Translations under genes and position numbers: made by a program
Shown: one piece after another, positions 1 to 5,603 of the stretch
Layout: each line of letters starts with the position of its first letter
Position numbering within the stretch: the first letter of the stretch is position 1
Notes under the pieces: generated by a model
Seen by the model: the letters and a program-made list of their open reading frames with translations, nothing else
What the model was told of the DNA's origin: nothing
The model's database searches: none
NCBI GenBank assembly: GCA_003455275.1
Contig: DMRR01000100.1
Location: forward strand, 1-5,603
Source of the DNA: Bacteroidota bacterium
Lineage (GTDB): Bacteria > Bacteroidota > Bacteroidia > Chitinophagales > UBA10324
Length of the DNA: 5,603 nucleotides
Direction: 5' to 3'

Positions 1-489
1 GGAACAATTACCGGCCCCACTACTCCTTGTATTGGTTCTACACAAGGTTACAGTATTGCTTCTGTCTATGGGGCCACTTCGTATACCTGGACTGCTCCAA
101 CCGGAAGCACTGTTCAATCAGGACAAGGTTCAACCAGTGCAACGGTATTAATTGGAAATACAAGCGGAAATATTGCTGTTAATGCATCTAATGCTTGCGG
201 AACAAGTTCCAACAAGACTCTCGCTCTAACCATGACGGCTTGCAGGTTAGATGGTTCCGGACTTTCTGAGTTTTCAATTTCTCCGAACCCATGTTACTCC
301 TGTTATGTAACGGGTGTATTAAATGAAAACGAGTTGGCTGTTACAGATATTTTGGGAAGAAAAATTTCTGTTCACTTCTCTGCTAGCGGCGAAGGATTCA
401 TTTTTGAATTACCAAATGAGTGTGCAGCCGGAATGTATTTCATTCGAAATCTGACAACTGGTCAGGTAGTAAAATTTGAAAAGCAATAG
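1..489 (+). CDS. C-terminal part of a secreted surface protein: PKD/Ig-like domain plus type IX secretion sorting domain
   Basis: The frame is open from the first base, so the N-terminus lies outside the window; 162 residues are visible, ending in TAG. Visible residues 1-77 look like the PKD/Ig-like repeat of Bacteroidota surface proteins: an ITGP entry, a Cys at 10, YSI, then GATSYTWTAPTGS, a glycine/serine turn and an N-A-C-G-T-S-S exit with Cys at 66. Residues from about 91 to the end match a type A C-terminal sorting domain: FSISPNP, then a LGRKI strand, then AAGMYFIRN and a final basic stretch ending KFEKQ. In known members this domain directs export across the outer membrane by the type IX system (the PorU sortase usually removes it) and leaves the protein surface-anchored or released. 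The function of the missing part is unknown; such proteins are often adhesins, enzymes or large repeat proteins. Three cysteines in the sorting domain (98, 101, 141) are unusual. The domain reading is strong; the molecular role is open. Confidence 0.9.
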   Translation, partial: GTITGPTTPCIGSTQGYSIASVYGATSYTWTAPTGSTVQSGQGSTSATVLIGNTSGNIAVNASNACGTSSNKTLALTMTACRLDGSGLSEFSISPNPCYSCYVTGVLNENELAVTDILGRKISVHFSASGEGFIFELPNECAAGMYFIRNLTTGQVVKFEKQ

Positions 490-510
490 CTGAATTCTTA
501 ATATTTTTTT

Positions 511-556
511 AAGCGCTCCGTTCCTAATAAACCATGACGGAGCGCTTTTTATTTTT
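511..556 (+). terminator. Rho-independent terminator of the surface-protein gene
   Basis: The arm AAGCGCTCCGT (511-521) pairs perfectly with ACGGAGCGCTT (537-547). This gives an 11-bp G+C-rich stem, plus a possible G-U pair at 522/536, with a loop of about 13 bases. A T-tract interrupted by one A (546-556) follows directly. It sits 21 bases after the TAG stop. The flanking T-run at 504-510 lies on the wrong side to make the element act on the minus strand, so it should terminate + strand transcription only. It separates the surface-protein gene from the next gene. Confidence 0.88.
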
Positions 557-650
557 AACAGTAAACTATTTACTCAAATTTTGATCGTTGATTAAAAAAA
601 AATAAAATGCAATTGCTATCATTAGCATTGTGGAAGTAAAAATTCATTTT

Positions 651-1004
651 ATGTTTTCTTACGAGCATTATAAAAATCCACTACTCTCCTCAAGAAAATT
701 TTATAGAAGAATATTCACGCATTCAGTTCTTGCCTTTATGGCAATAGCATTTTCGCTCTGTGTTGGAATTACCGGATATATGTATCTCGGAAAAATGAAT
801 TTCACTGATGCTCTCTTAAATTCAAGCATGATTTTAAGCGGAATGGGACCAGTGGATGTTTTGCAAACTGATGCCGCGAAATATTTTGCTTCATTTTATG
901 CACTTTTCAGCGGAGTAGTTTTTCTTTCTACAATTGCTGTACTGTTCGCTCCGGTGCTTCATCGCCTGATGCACAGATTTCATCTTCGAGAAGATGGCGA
1001 ATAA
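651..1004 (+). CDS. Small two-helix membrane protein resembling a K+ channel pore module, with non-canonical filter
   Basis: This encodes a 117-residue protein (MFSYEHYKNPLL...) ending in TAA. I chose ATG 651 because the sequence from there fits my recollection of how related proteins begin; a GTG at 630 would add seven residues and cannot be excluded, and neither start has a clear Shine-Dalgarno. Counting from ATG 651, a basic stretch (about 15-20) leads into a hydrophobic helix (about 24-46). Next come FTDALLNSSMILSGMGPVD (51-69) and QTDAAKYFASFYALFSG (72-88), then a second helix (to about 103) and a His/Arg-rich tail, HRLMHRFHL. The order helix, short amphipathic helix, Gly-rich turn, TDAxKxFASFYAL and helix mirrors two-TM K+ channels (Ion_trans_2 type). 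However, SGMGPVD stands where TVGYGD would be, so K+ selectivity is not supported. It should lie in the inner membrane. It has its own spacing from both neighbours (161 and 197 bases) and is probably monocistronic. Similar short proteins occur in diverse bacteria as uncharacterised proteins, from memory. The gene is well supported; the channel relationship is inference. Confidence 0.83.
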   Translation: MFSYEHYKNPLLSSRKFYRRIFTHSVLAFMAIAFSLCVGITGYMYLGKMNFTDALLNSSMILSGMGPVDVLQTDAAKYFASFYALFSGVVFLSTIAVLFAPVLHRLMHRFHLREDGE

Positions 1005-1086
1005 TTTTACGGTGTGCACTTAAGACTTTCAGGTAACAATTTTATTTTTTATTGAATGTTCTATCATGCAACCCTGATTTTTCATC

Positions 1087-1118
1087 TTTCATCTTCAAGC
1101 ACTTAAATATTTCATTTG
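1087..1118 (+). promoter_or_regulatory. Weak candidate Bacteroidota-type promoter for the SusC/SusD pair
   Basis: The known Bacteroidota consensus is TTTG at -33 and TAnnTTTG at -7, about 20 bases apart. Here TTTC (1087-1090) is followed after exactly 20 bases by TTCATTTG (1111-1118), with one mismatch in each box. Transcription would begin near 1125, giving a leader of about 75 bases before ATG 1202. The surrounding 1005-1201 gap is A/T-rich and pyrimidine-patched. I see no operator, riboswitch fold or convincing terminator in it. In such A/T-rich DNA a match this loose can arise by chance. Confidence 0.22.
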
Positions 1119-1201
1119 TAAAAAAGATTTCAAAAACTTTTAAATCCCAAACTAATCAATTTACATTCACATCAACATTTTTCAAAACCAAAACACCTTT
1201 T

Positions 1202-4200
1202 ATGAAAAAAGTTCTTTTACACTTTGTTCCGGTTTTGCTCATAGTCATGGGCAGCCTGAACCTTTTCGCTCAGACCCGTATCATTACGGGAACGGTGAAA
1301 GACTCTCAAGGTGAAGCAATCATCGGAGCAAGCATTATCGTGAAGGGCACCACGATAGGCACTTACTCTGATGGTGATGGGAATTTTTCCCTTGCTGTCA
1401 CCCCGGATGCCAAGGTCTTATTGATCCGGTATCTTGGAATGAAATCCCAGGAAATTACTCTGGGTTCTTCTAACACACTCGATGTAAAAATGGAAGAAGA
1501 TGTGCTCGGACTAGATGAAGTTGTAGTGACCGCTATCGGAGTTAGCAAAGAGAAAAAAGCTCTTGGCTATTCTGTTCAGGATGTTGGCGGTGATGCTCTT
1601 ACTCAGGCCGGACAAAGCAACGCGCTGACTGCCCTCAGCGGAAAGGTTGCTGGTCTTTCTATAATTCAATCGAGCGGATCGCCGGGAAGCTCTGTTGATA
1701 TTCGGCTTCGCGGAGCCACCTCGCTTACCGGTGATAACTCACCATTAATTGTTGTTGATGGTGTTCCACTGGATAATTCCCAAAATTTTTCTGGTAACCC
1801 AGATGATCTTTCTAACAATTACTTACAAAGTGTTAATAATTCAAATCGTGCAGTTGATATTAACCCTGACGATATTGAATCAGTTACTGTTTTGAAAGGA
1901 CCTGCCGCTACAGCACTCTATGGAATTAGTGCTGCGAACGGTGCACTTATTATCACTACTAAGAAAGGCGGAAAGAAAGTTGGTGGCGGAGTAAATGTTA
2001 CTTACACAACTAATTTGACTTTTGATAAGGTAAATAAGCTTCCTGCTTTACAAAGTATGTATGCTAAAGGATCTGGTGGAGCAATAAGAAGCTATGAATC
2101 CGGCTCCTCAGGTTCATGGGGTGCTGCAGCAGATACTCTGATGTGGGATCCAAATCAAACAACTCAGTTCAATAAGAATGGTGAATTGATTGGAAAAACC
2201 GGGGCACCTTCTGATGCAATTCCTTTTACTCCTTTTGATAATGCAGGAACATTTTTCCAAACCGGACAAACATGGGAAAACAATCTTGCTCTTTCAGGAG
2301 GAAATGATAATTCAGCTTTCCGTTTTTCATTCTCCTCTTTGAAACAAGATGGCATTGTTCCTCTTGCTAACTTTAAGAGGTATACAGCAAAAATGAGCGG
2401 ATCTACAAAGCTCTCAAGTAAATTGAGTACATCCGGATCGGCAACATTCTCTAACTCCGGAGGCCGTCGCATTCAGCAAGGTTCAAATCTTTCGGGATTA
2501 ATGCTGGATCTATTAAGAACACCAATTTCTTTTGATAACACAAATGGTGCAACTGATCCTTCTGATCCATCTGCTTATTTATTGAGTGATGGTAATCAAA
2601 GAAATTATAGAGGGGGTTCTTATAATCCTGCTTATTATGATAATCCATATTGGACAATTAATCAATGCCCATTTAATGATAATGTTAATCGCGTATATGG
2701 ATATGGACAAGTTGATTATCTGCCGGCAAGCTGGCTTACGCTAACTTATCGTCTGGGAACTGATAATTATTCTGATTATAGAAAGCAGTTTTTTGCAATT
2801 CATTCTGCAGCTTTCCATGGCGGTCAAATTTTTATTCAACAATTTAATTACTTCCATGTGAATTCTGATGTACTTGCAACTGTTACCAAAAAATTCTCTG
2901 ATGATTTGGACGGAGGATTAACAATTGGGCAGAATATGTATAGCCAAAGAAGTAAATCACTTTATACTCAAGGCGATGATTTAATCTTCAGTGATTTCCA
3001 AAACATGTCTGTTGCATCAACTGTTTTAACGCGCGAATCAGCGTCGCGTTACAGAACTTCAGCAGGATATGCAGCAGGAAATCTTTCTTTCAAGAATATG
3101 CTTTACCTAAATCTTACTGCGAGAAATGAGATGTCATCTACTCTTCCAAAAGAAAAGAATACATTCTTCTATCCTTCAGCCAGCTTAGGTTTTGTATTTA
3201 CTGAAGCACTTGGAATGAGCACTAACAAAATTCTTCCTTATGGAAAAATTCGCGCTTCATGGGCAAGTGTAGGTAAAGATGCACCTCCTTATTCTCTCGA
3301 ATCATATTATGATCAGGCAGCATTCAGTGATGGATGGACTCCAGGAATTCCATTCCCGGTTGATGGTGTAGTTGGTTACTCCAATTCTTACATACTCGGA
3401 AATCCGCAATTGAAACCAGAAAAAGTAAATTCAACAGAATTTGGAGTTGAACTCAAATTCTTGAATAACAGAATTGGAATTGATGCGACTTATTATGCTT
3501 CTAAATCGCTTGATCAGATTTTGGCTACCCCTGTTCCAGGATCATCTGGATACCAATACATGTATCAGAATACCGGCGAACTTACAAACAATGGAATTGA
3601 ACTGATGTTGACAACTACACCAGTAAAAACCAAAAACTTCAAATGGGATTTGAACTTTAACTGGAGCACTAATAAGAGCATGGTTGTTTCTCTTGGAGAT
3701 ACTTCTATCAAATCGCTGTTCCTTGGCGGATTCGAAGGTTCTGCAATCTACGCTGTGGTGGGCGAGGAGTACGGTTCAATTTACGGCGGCCGCTGGTTGC
3801 GCGATGGAAATGGAAATGTTGTAATTGATGATGATCCGAATTCTGGTAACTATGGTTATCCTATTGTTGACAACCAGGTTGGAGTAATAGGAAATGTAAA
3901 TCCTGATTGGATTGGCGGATTGAATACCGGGTTTACCTGGAAAGATATGATCTCTCTTTCTGCAACTGTTGACATTAGAAAAGGCGGAGATATCTGGAAC
4001 GGAACTAAGGGTGCTCTTACTTTCTTCGGAAGAACTCCTAATACAGTTAGCGCTTTAGAAACACCAAGTGAAGCAACTAACTGGCTTCGCTATGACACTG
4101 CTCATGTTTTTGAAGGAGTGAAAGGCCATGTGGATGCTGATGGAAATTTAGTACTTGGTGATGGAGCAAATGATGTATCCGTACCTCTTGACCAGGCATG

Positions 4201-4498
4201 GTTTCAGGGTAATGGAGGTGGCTTCGGAAGCCAGGCAGAAGATTTTGTTGAAGATGGTTCATATATCAAACTTCGCGAACTCTCTCTCACTTACACACTT
4301 AATCCCAAAATGTTAAAAGGAACTCCAATTGCCGGGCTAGATATTTCTTTCATTGGAAGAAATCTTTGGCTGCATACTAATTATACCGGCATTGATCCAG
4401 AAACCAGTTTAACCGGTTCAGGAAACAGTCAAGGCATGGATTATTTTAATATGCCAAATACCAAGAGCTATGGATTCAGCCTCAGATTAACACTTTAA
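1202..4498 (+). CDS. SusC/RagA-family TonB-dependent outer-membrane transporter
   Basis: This is a complete 1098-residue protein. I start it at ATG 1202 because MKKVLLHFVPVLLIVMG...LFAQ is a clean signal peptide, cut after about residue 24. The frame is open further upstream to a TTG at 1052, but that would bury the signal. Domains in order: a carboxypeptidase-regulatory-like Ig domain (about 26-98, with IIGASIIVKGTTIGTYSDGDG); the TonB-box-like stretch LDEVVVTAIG (104-113); a plug (about 117-256) with LIVVDGVPLD, VTVLKGPAATALYG and AANGALIITTKKG; then a beta-barrel. Conserved barrel marks are VGEEYGSIYGGRWLRD (853-868), GNVNPDWIGG (897-906), DIRKGGDIWNG (924-934) and a terminal strand ending LRLTL. 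The protein imports a substrate across the outer membrane using TonB-ExbBD energy, with the SusD-type lipoprotein as lid. There is no STN domain, so anti-sigma signalling by this protein is unlikely. Length is normal for the family. The substrate cannot be read from sequence: a glycan is most common in the family, but peptides and other polymers are known. Base composition is patchy along the gene. Confidence 0.97.
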   Translation: MKKVLLHFVPVLLIVMGSLNLFAQTRIITGTVKDSQGEAIIGASIIVKGTTIGTYSDGDGNFSLAVTPDAKVLLIRYLGMKSQEITLGSSNTLDVKMEEDVLGLDEVVVTAIGVSKEKKALGYSVQDVGGDALTQAGQSNALTALSGKVAGLSIIQSSGSPGSSVDIRLRGATSLTGDNSPLIVVDGVPLDNSQNFSGNPDDLSNNYLQSVNNSNRAVDINPDDIESVTVLKGPAATALYGISAANGALIITTKKGGKKVGGGVNVTYTTNLTFDKVNKLPALQSMYAKGSGGAIRSYESGSSGSWGAAADTLMWDPNQTTQFNKNGELIGKTGAPSDAIPFTPFDNAGTFFQTGQTWENNLALSGGNDNSAFRFSFSSLKQDGIVPLANFKRYTAKMSGSTKLSSKLSTSGSATFSNSGGRRIQQGSNLSGLMLDLLRTPISFDNTNGATDPSDPSAYLLSDGNQRNYRGGSYNPAYYDNPYWTINQCPFNDNVNRVYGYGQVDYLPASWLTLTYRLGTDNYSDYRKQFFAIHSAAFHGGQIFIQQFNYFHVNSDVLATVTKKFSDDLDGGLTIGQNMYSQRSKSLYTQGDDLIFSDFQNMSVASTVLTRESASRYRTSAGYAAGNLSFKNMLYLNLTARNEMSSTLPKEKNTFFYPSASLGFVFTEALGMSTNKILPYGKIRASWASVGKDAPPYSLESYYDQAAFSDGWTPGIPFPVDGVVGYSNSYILGNPQLKPEKVNSTEFGVELKFLNNRIGIDATYYASKSLDQILATPVPGSSGYQYMYQNTGELTNNGIELMLTTTPVKTKNFKWDLNFNWSTNKSMVVSLGDTSIKSLFLGGFEGSAIYAVVGEEYGSIYGGRWLRDGNGNVVIDDDPNSGNYGYPIVDNQVGVIGNVNPDWIGGLNTGFTWKDMISLSATVDIRKGGDIWNGTKGALTFFGRTPNTVSALETPSEATNWLRYDTAHVFEGVKGHVDADGNLVLGDGANDVSVPLDQAWFQGNGGGFGSQAEDFVEDGSYIKLRELSLTYTLNPKMLKGTPIAGLDISFIGRNLWLHTNYTGIDPETSLTGSGNSQGMDYFNMPNTKSYGFSLRLTL

Positions 4499-4528
4499 TC
4501 ACTAACATCATTTTAAAAACAATTAAAC

Positions 4529-5603
4529 ATGAAAACGAATAAACTTTTCATACTTGGAGTTGCAGTGATGCTTGTGATTGCTGCCACATCATGTAAAAAA
4601 TATTTGGATGTAAACCAGAATGAAGATCAACCAACTTCAGTTCCTCCAAAAGTTTTACTTCCTTCAGCAGAAGGGTCACTTGCCTATTCAATGGGCGGCG
4701 ATGCACAGCGCTACACAAGTGTATTTATGCAATATGTAACTGGAGCTGCAAGGCAGTTTTACAGTTTTAATAAATACAGCATGAACGAAGAAGATTTTAA
4801 TAATCTTTATAACAACATGTTTGCAGATAATCTGCATGATATGAATTCAATTATTGTTTGGGGCAATAATCATCCCGGGCAATACACAATGTATCAGGCA
4901 GTGGCAAAAATTCTTTCTGCCTATTCATTAAGTCAGTGCTCTGATTGGTGGGGCGATGTTCCTTTCTCTGAAGCATTTCAGGGATTTGAAAATCTTCATC
5001 CAAAATTTGATTCACAACAAGACATATACACTACATGTTTCAAACTGCTGGATGAAGCAATTGATTCAATAGATTATGAAGTGAACACAGCAGGTGATGA
5101 TTTAGAATATCCGGGTGATGCTGGAGATGATTTTGTTTATGCAGGAAATGATGCACAATGGACATCTTTTGCATATGGTTTAAAAGCCCGTCTTCACCTT
5201 CATCTTACTAAAGTGGATGCTGCAAATTATCAAAATGCATTAGATGATTTAGCTGCCGGAGGATTATCCGGAAATGGCGATGACGCAGTATTTCCATTTT
5301 CTGCATCTGCTAATAATCCATGGTCTCAATACATTGAAAACCGCGATGACATTGCTTATGATGGAACCTGTCTTCAGGATATGTTAACTAATAGTGATCC
5401 CCGCTATGCTGCATATATTGATACAGCAGGAGCACAATCATGGGGCCCTGGCTATCTCAGCGATTTCTTTGGCGCATACACTTCTGTTATTCCGTTTTTT
5501 ACATACACCGAACAGAAATTTATTGAAGCAGAAAGCAAGTTGATGACAGGAGATAATGCAGGCGCTCAGGCAGCTTTTGCTGAAGCAATTCAGGCAAGCA
5601 TGG
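4529..5603 (+). CDS. SusD/RagB-family surface lipoprotein, 3' end cut by window edge
   Basis: The gene starts at ATG 4529, 30 bases after the SusC stop, behind an A-rich leader (AAAAACAATTAAAC), and stays open to the last base: 358 codons, with perhaps 100-200 missing. Residues 1-22 are a lipoprotein signal: KTNK, a hydrophobic core, then lipobox ATSC with Cys 22 as the lipidation site. After it comes KKYLDVNQNEDQPTSVPP and LLPSA, the usual mature N-terminus of SusD-like proteins of the SusD_2 kind. Further marks are the helical segment with SQCSDWWGDVPFSEAF (135-150), an acidic Asp/Gly stretch leading to YAGNDAQWTSFAYGLKARL (about W211), and a TPR-like helix pair, QKFIEAESKLMTGDNAGAQA, near the cut (from 329). 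In studied systems the protein caps the SusC barrel from outside and binds substrate. Spacing and order indicate co-transcription with the transporter. Family assignment is firm; substrate is unknown. Confidence 0.95.
   Translation, partial: MKTNKLFILGVAVMLVIAATSCKKYLDVNQNEDQPTSVPPKVLLPSAEGSLAYSMGGDAQRYTSVFMQYVTGAARQFYSFNKYSMNEEDFNNLYNNMFADNLHDMNSIIVWGNNHPGQYTMYQAVAKILSAYSLSQCSDWWGDVPFSEAFQGFENLHPKFDSQQDIYTTCFKLLDEAIDSIDYEVNTAGDDLEYPGDAGDDFVYAGNDAQWTSFAYGLKARLHLHLTKVDAANYQNALDDLAAGGLSGNGDDAVFPFSASANNPWSQYIENRDDIAYDGTCLQDMLTNSDPRYAAYIDTAGAQSWGPGYLSDFFGAYTSVIPFFTYTEQKFIEAESKLMTGDNAGAQAAFAEAIQASM

Noticed and set aside
552..583. Possible promoter for the channel-like gene (AAATTTTG at 576-583 as a -7 box)
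   Set aside because: The -7 box has one mismatch, but no TTG/TTTG exists at the required distance, where only the terminator's T-tract is found. Too weak to list as a feature.
981..996. Inverted repeat CATCTTC / GAAGATG at the end of the channel-like gene, considered as a terminator
   Set aside because: It gives only a 6-bp A/T-leaning stem with a CGAG loop, lies inside the coding region just before the stop, and is not followed by a proper T-tract.
978..1096. Direct repeat TTTCATCTTC at 978-987 and 1087-1096
   Set aside because: This is ten bases of pyrimidine-rich sequence with one copy in coding sequence and one in an A/T-rich leader. Spacing and context do not suggest a binding-site array, and chance is sufficient.
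3028..3050. Inverted repeat AACGCG / CGCGTT within the SusC gene
   Set aside because: Six-base arms inside conserved coding sequence with no T-tract or known site. It is best explained by Arg/Ala codon choice.
1363..4262. Minus-strand open frames inside the SusC gene (1363-1548, 2164-2472, 2451-2657, 4077-4262)
   Set aside because: All lie antisense to a clearly conserved gene, their translations are low-complexity and match no family I recognise, and they have no leader features. They are shadows of the + strand codons.
1..5603. CRISPR arrays, tRNA or rRNA genes, insertion sequences, attachment sites
   Set aside because: I saw no regularly spaced repeats, no cloverleaf-like segment, no transposase-like frame and no terminal inverted repeats. 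Nearly all of the window is accounted for by four genes and short A/T-rich gaps.

Overview
The window looks like a chromosomal segment from an environmental member of the Bacteroidota (Chitinophagales, Sphingobacteriales or a similar group). Three signs point there: a type IX secretion C-terminal sorting domain, an adjacent SusC/SusD-type outer-membrane uptake pair, and A/T-rich leaders with no clear Shine-Dalgarno sequence. All genes are on the + strand. The minus-strand reading frames inside the large gene are shadows.

Layout: (1) 1-489 is the 3' end of a large secreted or cell-surface protein, with one PKD/Ig-like domain followed by a type IX sorting domain. A strong intrinsic terminator at 511-556 closes this unit. 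(2) 651-1004 encodes a small protein with two membrane helices. Its helix / re-entrant loop / helix plan resembles the pore module of K+ channels, but the selectivity-filter signature is replaced. (3) An A/T-rich leader at 1005-1201 precedes a 1098-residue SusC-family TonB-dependent transporter at 1202-4498. (4) Thirty bases later begins a SusD-family surface lipoprotein, cut by the window edge after 358 codons.

The SusC and SusD homologues should form one outer-membrane complex: the lipoprotein lid captures a substrate and the TonB-driven barrel imports it. No glycoside hydrolase, peptidase, sensor or sigma/anti-sigma gene is visible, so the substrate cannot be named. The transporter lacks an N-terminal STN signalling domain. 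The upstream surface protein and the channel-like protein have no evident link to the uptake pair.

No wholly new system is evident. The items most worth a second look are the channel-like protein with a non-canonical filter, and the patchy base composition of the SusC gene, which is G+C-richer exactly in family-conserved segments. The latter suggests recombination between SusC paralogues.
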